From NCBI GenBank assembly GCA_034008185.1, contig CM067082.1, positions 56,565,586 to 56,629,585 of the forward strand: a stretch of 64,000 nt of DNA, written 5' to 3'. Of the stretch, positions 24,050 to 38,391 are shown piece after piece. The notes beneath the pieces are model-generated. The model had not been told where the DNA came from. It ran no database searches and worked only from the letters and a program-made list of their open reading frames with translations. Source of the stretch: Gorsachius magnificus (taxonomy: Eukaryota; Chordata; Aves; Pelecaniformes; Ardeidae). Position 1 is the first letter of the stretch. Every line of letters starts with the position of its first letter. A program made the position numbers and the translations under genes.

Positions 24050-27000
24050 TTTACTATCATATTGGTAAGATAAAATCTATTTCTAAAGCACTTGTAGGAG
24101 TTCTGATGGTACTGTGGGCAATAGCAAGGAAGGGAAAATTATGGAAAATGAGTTTTAACTTGACAACCCTTTTATTTTAGCTGGTTTGGTTTTATTTGTA
24201 CTTAGAAACTTGTGATTTTTTTTCCTGGAGTTTTTGAATTTAATAAAAATTAAGAAATTTGTCTTAGATACACTTTCTTGTAATTCTGTGCTGTTTGTAT
24301 ATAGGTAGATTGGAATCCCAGTCTCTTGTACCAAAAATTAAAAGTTATTGCATATAAGAAAGACATATTTATGTAAGAATGCTTGAATGTATGTGACTAT
24401 TCATTGGAAATCATAAAAAGTTCAGGAAATCTGTTTGCTTTGCATCCATTATACTATGAGACTGAAGAGGGTTTTGTCTCCTAATTTTCTCTCTGCAACT
24501 TTTATGAGTCAAAAAAGGTTCATTTATGTCCTTGTTCCACCTAACAGGCATTTGCAGTGTGGTGTGGAAAGATGGGGGGGAAAACAAGTTATTCTTGCTG
24601 CTCTGTTGCCTCATATGGAAGTTCAGCACTCAGCCCAACCCTTGCTGATGTAATGATGGACTGTTTGAATGGTCTGCACAGCCATTGAGAGATCACAGGA
24701 TGAGAAAAAGGGAAGATGAGCACTAGCTGCAGCTGTAAGTCTCTTCTAACTTGTGTTAGCAGATCACTGTTCTTTAAGAGCCCTGGTTAAGGGTAGCTCA
24801 TTCCCACTCTTCAGGGTGCATGAGGGGATTGTTTCTTCCTAATATCAAGCCCAACATACTTTACCACTAAACTCATCAGATGCTGTGAGGTCCTCTGGTC
24901 CCTGGCAGTATCTTCATGCTGAAGAAAATACACAGGAGTGTCCTTTGATAAGCATCTATGGCAAGCAGAAATCACAGGAGTGTCAGAAATAGTAACATCG
25001 GCTCCAAAGTGGCAGTGGTTTCTTGACTCGTGAAATAATGGTAGATAGATCATGGCCACTGAATGGTGATTTGCTACTGATTTCAGTGTGGTTATGATTT
25101 AATCCAGTAAATTCCTGAGGTGGCACAATTTCAGTGGTATGTCCAGTTAGCACTGTATCTTGTACCAAAACCAAAGTTCATCTCTATCAAGAGACTGCTA
25201 CAATATTTGATTGTCTCCGTAAAGTTTTAGATCTGCCTAAAATGGACATTCAACCAGTGGGTCGAGTTAACAGATCATTTCTTCATAGGTGAAAAGAAGG
25301 GAATTAGGAAGACTGGGAATTTCTCTTGTGTGTTAGTGAGTCATGATACGGAAAAAGCTGAATACCTCTGGCTTACCAGGACATCTTGAATTATGCACTG
25401 TTGTGCTGCGTGCGCTAGAGGAATAGTGACAGTCACATCTTCCTTTCACCGGATGTTCTGCTCCTTCAGAGCAGAGATACACAACTCATGTCAACGTTTG
25501 GTACTGCTGAGGAAGGAGGATGAGAAGAAGGTGGGGAAAAGGACTGGAAGTTAACAGAATACAGTGACCTGCTAAAGCAAATTCAGGGCTGCATGTTTGT
25601 GCCCTTGCTGGAGGTTTCAGCGTTCTCTCATTTAATTTAATCTGTTATTTAAATCACAGCACTTAAGGGGCAGGAATTTCTGACAGCAAAGGGTTTGCCG
25701 TAATTGGTTTGCCTTTTTATCATTCCTATTCAGGAAAGTGATGCCGTAAACTGATCATTACTTAGAGCACTAGATTTAAGCAGGATTGGACATTTGGTGG
25801 GTCTTTCTGACTTGGGCAAAGATTTCTAGTTAATCCAGTTAGCCTTGGAAGTCAATAGATGTCTTACAGACTAGTGCTATCGGTTGTCTAAATGGGGCTG
25901 CTCTGCTAGGTGTCAGTGCTAGCATCAGCTCTGTGACCCTTCTGTTCAGTGCCTTTGCCCTTCTGTGTCAAAATCTCGCTGAGATAGGAAGATTTATAGC
26001 GGGTACATTTCTGAGGTGGGAAGGAAAGGTAAGAAAAGGGGAACAGAGCAACCAAGCTAGTAAAGAAAGAACATGGAACAAAAACCTTTTAGAGAAGGGG
26101 AATGGGTGGTGCAGCCTGTTTTCAGCTGGGTCTCTTTCCTGTTCTGGGAGTTCATTCACACGAGTTCATCTCTGCGGTTTGTGAAAGACAAAAAGAAACT
26201 GCACCCACCAGCAGGAATTTGTTCCCCTTCTTGTGTTGGCAGTTTTTCATTCGGTGGAAACGGCAGTAGTTTTGCTGAAGCAAAGAATCCTTTCCCTGTA
26301 ACAAAAACGGCTCATTGCCCTGCTAATGGCAGGTATAGTCTCACTTTGAGGAGGAGAGGCAGAAACACTTGGGCTGTCTCTTTCAAATTACTGCTGTCAT
26401 TTATACAGACTCTTGGTTGTGCTGAGTGCAGGTCTTCCTTTTAAAATAGTTTAAATGGGTCAATTTGCGATGTTAGTCCTTAACATTTTTCATTTCATGT
26501 TGAAAGATGTAAAACCAGTTGGCTCTAGTTTTTAGGAAGTTGAATTTGCTTTGCCCTAAGTAGTTTTCAGAACGGCTGCGTTGAGCGCCGGGTTTGTTCA
26601 CCTTTCTCTTCCTTCTGGCTTAGAAGGTTTCAAATGGTCAGAATACGAAGGTGGCATCCTAGTAGGTACAGTCGTCTTGAACGAGAACTGTAATTGCATT
26701 CACCCTAAATGAGGAAAAGCCGAAGTGCCAGAGTTCATATTAGACTAAAACGAGCTGGTTTGAGTCCTGCCAGTTGGTATGGCATGGCTTGGATCTCCTG
26801 GGAGGGCAGGCGCACTGGTGGAGGTTGTCCGTTAGGGGTCACTGAAGCTCTGCCAGTGAAGGAGGCTGTCACCTCTCCTGTTGGGATTAGCAACTGCTTC
26901 TTGCTGCTTCCTACCGAGCAAATGGCTCTCTTTTGCCAGAACTCCTGCTGCTTTTCCAAAGCAGCAACTTAAAGTATAATAGTGCTGAATAGCTGTGGGC

Positions 27001-28519
27001 ACTGAAAAGACAGCCAAAGAAATGCACTGAGTGTGTTGTGTTGATGCAAGGAAGGAGGTACTGAAGGATTAAAAACAGGCACTTCTCCTTCTGTCTGCGA
27101 AGCTGTGTTTGCTTAAGTATCTTTTCTGACAGAAGGAACATGTTTAGCTAACTTCCAGTCATCTGTTTGATAGATGCAGTTTGGTTAGTTGTACTTCCTG
27201 AGGATCCCCTTCGATGACTTACTCAAAAATCATTAAGTATCCAGATGGGCCTTCTTCATTTCATAATAAATGAATCAAAACATAAAAAAACCTCAGCGTG
27301 ATTTATTACTTATGTTTCTATCAGGACTTATAATATCTTTTTGTATTCTTAGAATTGCTCCTGAAAATCTGTTCTTTGTATTATTACTTGATTTAGGTGG
27401 CCTTGAGTGAAATTATTTTTCCTTCCAACTCTGGCCAAAATATACATAAACTGTCTCTGATGAAGGGTGCTTTTCCTTAAAATTTTAAAGGTCAGATTTT
27501 CATTTTAATTCTAAGTACTTCAGAGGTCCCATTCTATACATTATTTTTCAAGGCTGCTGTTGTATCACAGAGGATTTACAGGGTCAATGCTATTAAAACA
27601 TATTTTTTTGCCAGTCTGGGTAAGTGCCAGCCTTGCAAATGAATACAGCTTTCTGTAGATCCTGATACATAGTTGTGAAATGTTTCGGATTTTCTTGTTT
27701 AGAATCTTAAGTTTTTATTTTCTGCAGATGATTTTGGTCTCTTAGAAAGGAGGAATCCTGTTTGGTGTTGGCTATGATTTTTTTTGTTGTGATGAGGAAA
27801 TTAAGATGCTTTTTTAGATTAAAATCATTACGTTTTCTTCTAACCCAGAGTTCCTTATCATGTTCTCTAGAGCCCTCTGATGTCACGTGTAAGGATTATA
27901 AAATCTACCATGTGTATCTCAGTTAATGCACACAATCCTACAGACGCTTTCCCTAGCTGGCATGAAATTACGAGTCCCTAAAAGCTGGCTGCTGCTGAAG
28001 AAAGCAGTCAGTTTTCTTTCTCGGCTACAGCGATGCAAATCCATGGTAGCTGTGTAAACACAGGCTTTATGGATTGTCCAAGTTTGTATGAAAAGCAGGA
28101 GGGAAGGCGGTAGGGCAACCAAAATGTGTTACCTGCCAAATTAGCAAATTATTATTTACTTTATGCTACAGTTTTCTGACTATAGTCGCCTCTCCTTGGA
28201 CAAAACTGAAGCTGCCCCTAATGGGGTTTGTAGTGGCACGTCAGGAGGGGGACAAAATCCAAAGAGCTCTGATAGCCACTGTGAGAAAGAGGAGACCAAA
28301 ACATCCATCTGTAGCCAGTGATGGCCTCCACAGAAGGGCATGGCTTTGCTCCAGTGCAGTTTTGATTTTTGAGAACAGAGAAGTGGAAGGGACTGCTCAG
28401 GCCTCTTAAACTTAATCCCCCATAATTATAGGCAAACATAAAATAAAGGCTTTTTTACCCACTGCCATCCTATAATAGGCAAGGATTAAAAGAACATAAA
28501 GTTTTTCCCCTGCTGGGTA

Positions 28520-29260
28520 GGAAATCTTGGTGGTGAACTAATGGTGCCCCTGAGCCAATGAATCGTAATGGCACAATGGATTTTCCTTCCAAGAATTGGT
28601 CTGATTGCTTGCATTTTTTTAGACCCATGTGGATTATTGATATCTGCAATATACTGTAGTAGTAAGTTCTACAGCATAACTATACACTATGGGAAAAAGT
28701 GCTCCCCTTTATTTTGAACCTGTCACATCTGCTAATTCATTTCATCCCCCAGCATTCTCTTACCAGAAGAAACAGGGAACAATTGTTTCCTTTTTATCTT
28801 TTCTATGCCACCCATAATTTTAAGATCCTTTATCGCATGTTTCCATCAGTCATATCCTTTGCAGGCCTGACAAGTCCTAATATCTTCAATTGTTCCTGTT
28901 ATCGAAGCCATTTCATGCCTTTAAATGTCCTTACAGCCCTCCTCTGTATGTTTTTTCTATTATGATATTTTTTCAAGAAGGCCAGCGCTGCATTCAAAAA
29001 TGTGGTTCCAGCATAGATTTACACAACAGCTTTTTATCATTTAATCAGTTAATTTGTCCAGAAGAGGACATTTTCTTTTATCCCATGGCATCTTAGTATC
29101 TCTAAGAGCCTTTGGTGAGGGACATGGTTGAATGGCTTTTGTAAATCCAGGTAAATTAAATCAAGTGGATCTCTCTTTTCATGCAGTCTATAAAGGCTGG
29201 ATATCACAGATATTATTAGATCCCCAGCATCATTTTTCTACATGTCTTCTGTTCTTTGAT
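28520..29260 (-). mobile_element. Ancient CR1/L3-like LINE relic
   Basis: Read on the + strand, the segment follows the reverse complement of old amniote CR1/L3-type 3' ends: a block like ACCCATAATTTTAAGATC, then GGCCTGACAAGTCCTAATAT, a block around TTACAGCCCTCCTCTGTATG, then TCAAAAATGTGGTTCCAGCA and the phrase near 29130 on 'GGCTTTTGTAAATCCAGGTA' that corresponds to the conserved KAFDKVPH-like region. It is heavily diverged with no open frame, so much older than the two CR1 copies in RAB12. Edges are approximate. The family assignment rests on remembered consensus patterns. Confidence 0.55.
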
Positions 29261-32200
29261 TACAGTATCTACCAATGATCCCATGTCGATGTCAGTCTGG
29301 TGTCCCTTAAAGAACTCTCTTCAGTGGAATGTGTGTGGGAGGACAGACGAGATAGGCAGTTTTTGCACTGGACGTGTGTAGTCACCACTTGTAAGGAAAG
29401 CACTATTGCTGTCAGTTTAAGAGCAGATTGAAAGTAGTTTAAAAGAAGTGAAAATCTCCATGTTGACACATATAGAAGTTTAGAATTGGTTATGTTTAAC
29501 TTGCACCACTGGTGGTGTTCTGGATACAAATCTGTACCAGAATAACTTGCCTTCACAGGTTCTTGTGAACTCTGTGCGTCCAGACAAGGATTATTCAAAA
29601 TGGCAACAGAATAAATCTTAATTTAAATCAGTTTGTTATTCCCAAATCTTGTTGTGGGCAAAAATGGGGACATACCTTATATAAAAAGCCAAGAGTTTAT
29701 TGTTGGTCTAACTGAAATCTTGCCAGACTTAAATAAAATGTAATAAACAGTTACTATGATTATTCCAGTTACTAAATCTCACAGTCTGAATTATATAATT
29801 AAATAAATACTTCTCACTGTTAAAAAACCCCACAATTTAAATTGGTGCAGAGAAACAGGAGCACATGCACACACACTAGGTGGAGTGTGATGTTGATGGT
29901 TGGGTTTCCTCCTTGTCTATGTCAGGAGGAGCATGATGTTGGCAGCTTCTTCATCACTCTAGGCTCCATCCACTTGGGGCTATTTTCATGTTTGCTGGCA
30001 CGCTCATACACCTCGCTCTTTCTTCACTGGTCTCCAAGTACATTACATCCAAGTTTACAATATACAGTGCATTTTACATGTGTTGGATACTTGGGTTTTG
30101 TTCTCTTTTACTCCTAACACCGCTTTTGCCCAGCTCCAAATTGTGCATATCTTTAATTGACTATGGGTGAGTACTTGCATCCTTGGTGCTATCCTGAGCC
30201 CCTTCTTATCAGCCTAGGCCTGTATTTATCTAAATTGCCTCCAGTGTCCCCACTTTGGAGGCCTTTGCTGTCATACCTTACCTCTATTCCTACATAATTA
30301 CACCGGCCACTGTATGTTTGAGTCCTAAATACATCTTTCTACATAGAATAACCAACTGCCACTACTATCCCTATAAAAATTATTATATCACATGATTAAA
30401 ATAAGCAAAAGTACATAGAATGGGTAGTAGCTGTCTGATCACTAGAAAAAAATAATCTTGTTAGAGCTAAGCAAACTAAACCAAGGTTTCCAGTCAGGCC
30501 GAGACAAGTTCAGCCAGCAGAGAACCAGACAAGTACTCTAGTAAGTCAAACATCAGATTAAAGAGACATCACTTACAACAAAAATACTAGCAAAAAACCA
30601 TATTGTTTTCTATAGATAGCTGTCAATCTTCTGTAGGTTCTTGCAAGGCATCACCAAATTAAAACAGGAGAAATTTGTGTATACTTACGTATGCTGTAGA
30701 TGCTGTGTCTATCTTAACAAGTAGTGTGGTCCAAAATGAGCAGATCCTCCAAACTGAATTGGTGCTAGGAATCTGCATGGGTGTTGCTAGGGAAGGGGTT
30801 GCTTTGGGCTTGCTGTGGTCTAGTCCCAGCCACTGACCACTAAGAGCATTTGGAATTTGTTACCTGTGGTCCTGAAGATCATCTGGTTTAGTTTCCTCTA
30901 GGAGAAACCTACTTCATTCCTTACAACACAGTTCTGCAATGTAAAATGAAGTGCAGGAAGAAGGGATGATCCTGATCTGAATTAAAATACTAATGTAGGT
31001 GTGTCTTGCATGGGATCAGAACCATGGTGATTAAAGCTTTTATGTAGCATTCTTTATTTACTGGAGCGTCTTCCAGTTGTGAAGGAGGAAAGAAATTAGG
31101 ACTGGAACCAGGAAACTAAACAAAACAAGTTAAATGCGAGAGGAATATGAGGTTGCATAGTAAATGCACTCAACCAACCAGTGAGACATTTCTGCAAGTG
31201 CCGTGATGAGATATGAAATGTAGCTGTAAGAGACCAGGGTCACCTATGCTTTAATTAGATCAAGCTGAAAAATGCAAAAGCTCCATCCACAAGCCTGGAA
31301 AAGCATGCACTTATGGTTCAATGGGAGGAAAAGAAAATGCAAAGTAACAATGCTGAAGGACAAGTGCACTTCAAACAGAATGTCATTCTGCTTACTCCGG
31401 TCCTTGTTTGTAATGGCTTGATCTCCTTCCCTGCAGCTGGAGCAAGGGATACTAGGTTCTGTATGATGCCAGCTAACATCTTGAATTACAAAAGCCAGGG
31501 AGAAAAACAAGATCTGATTCTGCAGTGAAACCATCCGCTCAGAAGATGCTTTTCAATGCAAAAGTAATAACTGCATGCTATTGACTAACTGTGAACCTAA
31601 GCTCATATAAAACTGTGTTTACTCCCAATGAGTGGGTTCCTGTGAGTCTGATCTTTTGCATCTCCTTAATCCCTGCATATGCTACTTTATGCATTTTCCT
31701 TTCTAATACTCTGCTTTGCTACCTGCTGTCTGTGTGCCACATGCAATTTTTGCAAGCGTGCAAGATTCTCTTTTTAGCAGTCGCTAGCACCGGCTGGCAT
31801 TTACATGCTACCCTTATTCAATTCAATTACTGGCTGTCCACAGGGCAGTAATTGCAGTTTCAGGAAGCTAAGGTTAATGAGTAAATTGAGTTTTATGTCT
31901 TCCTGGGTCGTAAGATACTGACGGGTAGAATGTATTTGGATAGGATAGATTTAAATCATTGCAGTTGTGCTAGGCTGTGCTAGCAGCTCATGAAGTTTAG
32001 CTGTCTGCTGAAATTGAAAGCATTGTTGATAATGGAACCTAAAGAAGGATCAAGGAGACCTATACTGACCAGTTAAATGTCTCTTCTTCCCAGTAAATGG
32101 CAACAGTATGCAATCAGGTCAGTGAGAAAAAGAGAATTTGGGGTTTTCTGCAATAAGATCAGCTTTTGCTATGCATTGCGCAGCTCTAAGGAAGCATCAT

Positions 32201-35200
32201 AAGTAAGTATCAGTGTTTTAGAGACAAAAGGCTTAAACAAGGGTTTTGTCTCATGTAGGGGTCCAAATAAAAATTAGACATTTGCCTCCAGGTGCCTGTC
32301 CGTCTCTGAAGAGGTCAGAAAGCAGCCCCTGGAGTACATCAGCTATCATATTGATCAACAAGCATCAGGGTTGATTAATAGAATCAGCCATCCAGCTCTC
32401 ATCTGCCACCATCTAGAAACTGAATTCCCACTGAATTAATATGGGGGAACTTTTTTGTATGTTTCAGTTTTCCAAAAAGTGGTTCCAGAGAAAGCATAGC
32501 TTGTCCCAGCTCTGCCAGAAGCTCTGCTTCTGTCCCCGAGAAAGAGGAGAAGGTTGTGCTGCTGTAATGGCTTTCTGAAACCATGCACTTTTAATAAAGC
32601 ATTAAGGTTCCCCTTTTCCTGTATGGCAAAAGGTAAGAGTAAGTCAAAGAGGAGGGAGAATGCAAGTGTGAGTAGGGGTGTGGGACAGTCAAACCTCACA
32701 TCTCAAATGTCACATGCCAGTCAGTAATTCAGCTGAGAGCCAAATCTGCCTGTGTTCGCTTGGGGCATTCAGCGCCTTGCGCTTTCTGTCTTTCTTTACA
32801 TCCCCTCAGTCTCCTGCTGAGAGGCTTCGGGGAAGGCTGACCACAGGGGGCTGGACCCATTTCCTTCCTCCCCTGGCCCGCTGCATGCTAGACACAACTG
32901 GTCAGCCTCGTCTTTGATGGTCTTCCTTAGAAAGTATGCCTCAGCTGTGGCTAGCACCCTGACCTCTCTCCCGAGCACACTCACCCCCTTTCTTTCTCAT
33001 TTAATTCTGTACAAGGCTGTGTTAGCAAGGGCTCGGAAGCTCAGTAACCACTTATCTGTGCTTTAACTGCTCGGTGCGCTTGGCCACTGTTGCTTTGGGC
33101 AAGACAATTAGAGGTGTGTTTGAGGAGAAAACAAAGAGAAAATGGAGAATGGATGGGAGAGTATCACAAATGGATTGAATCTGGATAAGGGACTAGAAGT
33201 GGGGAAGCAAAGGAAGAAGGCATGAGACTAATCAAATATTAATGAGGTGCTGGGAGAAGAAATTGCGCTTATTGGTATTAAACCTGTATTGTCAGCCTGT
33301 CGGAGTTAGTGGGGGTGATGCCTACCTTGTCAGCGCTAGCCAAGCTAAGCCGAGCTCCTGGTGTGCCCAGCTGAACCATCAAAGCAGCCTCTTGCCAGTC
33401 AGAAAGGGGGTAGCTGAGCATCGTACAGGCTGCACATGGGCACTCCCCAGGCAGCCCCGGCGAGCGAGCAGGGCTCAGATCCTTGGCCAGGATCCGAGGA
33501 GCTGTAGCTGAAAGTGTCGTGCACGTTTCATACCTACAGGATGGGACTGACAGGAGCCTCTGGAGCACTGTCGCAGTGGGAGCAGAAGAATTAGAAGGGA
33601 TGGAGAAGGAAGAAAGAAGCAGATACACTGATTTGGAAGAGAGAAACTGGAACAAATATTGATAATACGAAAAGCGCAGTCTAGGTCTTGCCAACAAAAT
33701 AGCATATGAGTGGAAGCATCTTTCAACTAGAATCCAACTGTATGTACTTTGGTTGTTCTTAAAATACATTTGTAAGGCTACTTTTGTAGTGGCACAGGAA
33801 GCTAGCTCTCCACTTTTGTTAAAACTGTGCCAATAACAGCAGCAAAACCTCTTTTTCTAGCATTGCCGTATTTAACTTGACATCCCATCTGATGCACAAG
33901 ACAGCAGAACCAAAAAGGAGATGGATTAATGTAGGTAAGTATTTTCTGCATTGGGTAAATCTACTTAATGCCGTTACATTCTGCCTTCTTGTTCCTCCCC
34001 TGTGGATTCACAAGCACCTAAGCATATGTCAAAATGTTGCTGGCAATCAGAAGGGCAGTGTTCTTGACAATCCACCTGTGGCAGGGCCATAATTAAGGAA
34101 TTCCTCAAATTCTGAATTGGAATCATGAGTGCATTTTATTCTGTTTACTTATATCTTATGGTAATGCAATACAACAAAGTTCTATCTTGGCCTTTCTTTG
34201 CCCTCACACCCTTTTTTTAAAATTTCCAAATAATATTGCCTATATTCCACAGTTCTTCTCTTAGCATATGGTCAGATGAGGCTGCACTCTCCTAATGACT
34301 AGTAGTTATTTTCTAATAACACTAATATTTCCATAGCCAAGATGGATGTTTCTAAGAGAATGACTACATGAGTGCTTGCAGCTGTGTTCAAAACATAGTA
34401 CAGCCAAAGACTCATATGTTACACACCCAAAATTCAGTTCCAAACGGTGTTGCGGCTGCATTTTAAGAGCTCATTTTAGCTCTTAGGCCTCTCTGTGAAA
34501 ATCAAAATTCTTGATTTTGCAGGGTTAGTCAATGGCAAAACCCAGCTGGAAGATGATTTTTTCTCCCACTGAAACTGTGGGTGGAGATCTGGGTTTGCAT
34601 CCTTACTCTCTAACTATTCTCTGTTCCTGGCCAATGCAGAATTGGTTGGGATTGTGATCCTGAGCCTGTTTAAATAACCCTTTAATAAGGGTTCTGGTTT
34701 TCTCATTATAGACACAAATTTCAGATCTGAGGTTCTGGTGTCTCCATAGCTCTTTCCTAGGCTCTACGTGATTATATTCACTCATGGCTCTAGGCCTGAA
34801 GAGAGTGTAATTTCATCCTCACATTTCAAAAGGTTAATCTTTTCTCATTAGCAATAAAGGGTCACATCACGTGGCTAAAAAAAAATAGTAACATACATCT
34901 GAATTTCCTACCCATGTGAGCAGTGGAAAAATGAACAGGAGTGGGAAGGAGTCATCACATCATATACTTAACTCATCTAAATCTGGATGCTTAAATTAGG
35001 TTCCTCCACCATGTGGATTCAGGAGGAGTCATCTCTTTCACTGTTAGGAAAGTCGGAAGAGATTAGGCTCCCAATTTATGTATCAAAATATTTGATTGTA
35101 CTTGATTATGTATCAATACCTTAAAAAGGTGCTGTGAATATCTCACCTTCTTCCCAGCCTCTCAACTTCTTAAGGTGCTAACTTAGTGATCCTGCTGAAC

Positions 35201-38200
35201 TTTCAGAAGTACACCAGAACATCTTCCTCTGGGCTCTAGACCAACAAGAAAGAACAAAGAAGCTTGAGGAAAGCCGAGAAGGAAAAATTTCCAGAAAAAA
35301 AATCCAGAGCTGAAGAGGAGGAGCCACAGATGTGTGTGGCAGCCATAACAGTAGCTGCTGGGCTTGGAGATCAACTCTCAGCCCGCATGAACTGCAAGAC
35401 CTTAATGAGTAAAACTGGCCATGCTCTTAATAAATATATGGGCTGAAGGACTGAAGAAGGTCATGTTTTGAAGATTTAACTACAGACCATCTGATTGTGA
35501 CAGGGGTAACGAGGTGTTTCTAGGAGGCAAAGGTGTGGCTCCAGCAGAGCCAGGTAGGCGGGAGCTGTCATGGGAAGGGCCACCAAGCCCACCACCCTCG
35601 AAAGCAGGTGCCCAGCATTTCCCGTGGGGCTTCAAAGGCCCCACTGCTGCAACAGCCTCCCTGCCATTGGCTTCAGCAGCCCAAAGGCTGCAGAAACCTT
35701 TAATCTGAATCTAGCTATATGAAAGCCACTGCAGGTATACCTAGCCCTGCCGTAATGGCAACTTTGATTACAGCGTAGGTATCTTCGAAAATAGATCTTG
35801 AGAACTGAGGTCAGGATGTGATTACAAGAATTACAGGCTTTCCTAAAAGCACTGAGGAAAACAAAAACACAAGCAAGCTGAAAACCCCATTGATTTTTCT
35901 ATTTTAATCCTGATGACCATCTACATCAAAATTGTCTGCCGGAAGCCATCGCAGCCAAATCCACAATAAAGGAAACACCCTGTGGATCAGCAGCAGACAT
36001 CAGAAACCTTCCCAGAGGAGAAAAGAGGTAAGGAATGTAGAACTGGCCTTGTCGCTTCTCCTTTGGCAAATGACTAGCTCTCCAAAACCCTAATTAAGTT
36101 TCTGTCTTTAAAATGTGATTCCCATTTGCTCCCTAGGGTTTAAAAATAGTGAAAAGATCTCAGCAATTGATGACACTCTCAGTTGTACTAAATTAGAGTG
36201 TAGAGGAATTAGAAGTTGCTGCTGTTGGTTTCATGTAGTGATGGTCTCTCTTTTTCTTCTCGCCCTTGCACCAGGACACTGTTCCCCACTGCCCCCCCGT
36301 CCTGGGCAGCAGCCACATGCCGGAGAGGCACATCGCCCGCCGGCCATGCTTGGTGGTCAGAGTAAGTTTTCTACCACTTTTGGATTCACGTAGCCATTGA
36401 TGCCCTTGGTTCAGGTTTACCCACGTGCCTGCACCTCCCTCACATACACAATCTTGTGAAAGTGAGAACAATTTTGCCTTTATGAGTGTTTTTGACAACA
36501 GCTTAACTTTACTGGCTGTGGTAGAAATCCTCTAGGTTTGCAATGCTGTGAACTAAGCCAGGCTCTGGGGATCCATGTGCGTGGGTTATAGACTGCTTAA
36601 TTGTGCGTGGGCAATGTTGTCCTCTGACTCAGAAATATCATTCCTTGGAGAAAAATAATGTCTTCCCCAAAAATTCTTGTCTATGTCCATTCACAGACAT
36701 CATCTTCTTAATGTTGCCCTATGTTTGTCTTAACACAATGTATTGGATAAATGTCAAAAAAAGACTATTAGTTGTTTCCGCTGGAGGCTGAGAATGATAA
36801 ACACACGCATTTTACTGCCGTACAGTAACTGGACTTGTTTGTGATTGAATACTCCCTAATTCAAAAGCATCTCACCTGCTCTCGATATGACGACAGTAAT
36901 AACATAGCTCTGTGCAGTGATTCTGGCATAGTTTCAGCTCTTCCACAGGACTTAAATCGTGACCATATATTCCAGTTAGCTTAGGCTTCAGGCTTTGAAA
37001 GCTCAGTGTGAGTAATGAAGAGAAAGCAATTTGATTAGCTGGTGAAGCTGACTAGAAGGCACCTTCCTTACAGAGGAGGTTAAAAAAGGAATAAAACTAT
37101 ACAAAATGGATTAAAGGTATAATAATAATAATAGCATCAAACAGCAAAACAAAGAAAAATGTCTGCATTCAACTGAAATTAATATTTAATAGATGGCAGA
37201 GTGATGTCCATGGCTTTATATTCTTCTGTTTTAATGATCTTTACCACAGCTTGAGGTCCTTTGTCTACTTTGTCCCCTTCTACTGACATCAGCTGGAAGA
37301 GACAGAGATTAAAACAAGGGTAATTTCCCCATGGTTGTTGCTTGGCACTATTTCTGCTTTGCTCAGCCATTAACTGAAGTTTAAAGGATGAAGTGCCATC
37401 ACTCAAACTGATTCTTCCCCGCACCCTTTCTTACCAGGGTTAACCACTCAGCCAGTCACCAAGGAAACACCTGGCTCCCGTGCCCATCTTACTGCCACCC
37501 TACAGCCTCATACTGGGAACGTCACCGTAATCTCATTAGGAGGTTGAATTTGCCATTGAAGCTTGAATTCCCATAACAGGAGGGGAGTGGACTAATGCAA
37601 TTAAGCAAATTAGCTTTTTGAGCCATTGCATGATATGTGTCTAATACCATGAGCAAAGACTGGGTAGTTTTCTTCCTCTGTTAAAAAAAAAATAATCAGC
37701 AAATCCAACACCCCAGTCCGCTCCCCATGTTATGTTCAGGGTAATACTGTAGTCCTCTCTCAGCTGTAAAGGTCTTTACAAATGGGAAGATGATTATTCA
37801 CCTGACCAAAAACCTGAATTGTTTCCCCCTCTCTTTCCCAATACTCCCATCCCAGTGGTTCTGCTTATTTTTATCTGTGTAACGTTTATACATCTAAAGG
37901 TAAAGTAGATAAAAACAAAACCTCGTGGACTTGGATAACTAAATTCTTGGATATCCTCATGAATAACTAAATTCTGCTAGTCCAATAGCCTGGTACCATC
38001 ATTTTGGTTTTCTCCTCTCTTATGGTATGTGGCAGTGGTTACCAGATCAGAACAAAACTACTGTTGGTTTCAAATCTATTTTACTGTGAAGTGTTTCTTA
38101 CGTGCTATGAATAGATATTTTAAAATGCCCCAAATTTTCTGGAGGTAATTCTGGCATATTCGGTAATTCTCTAGAAATGCAGAAACATTATTAAACTCCT

Positions 38201-38374
38201 AAAGCAGAGCTTTTCTACGTATGGTTGTGGGGTTTGGAGGCTAATCCAGTTCCCTCAGCCTGCCAAGTAAACAAAGCAGCAAGAGCGGGCGGTAGCGAGA
38301 ATCAGGAACCATAAATCTTTGAATAATATCCTGGCACGTGAGTTTCAAAGGCAGCGTGTTTCTCTGGGATCCCA

Positions 38375-38391
38375 GGGGAGGGAGGGAGGGG
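38375..38391 (+). other. G-quadruplex motif with single-base loops
   Basis: The sequence is four runs of three or four G separated by single A residues (GGGGAGGGAGGGAGGGG). Short loops of this type are known to fold stably on the G-rich strand. It stands alone in intergenic DNA, not at an obvious promoter. Confidence 0.75.

Noticed and set aside
33278..33769. 163-codon minus-strand frame
   Set aside because: No recognisable domain, no promoter or polyadenylation context, and composition typical of intergenic sequence. It may be chance.
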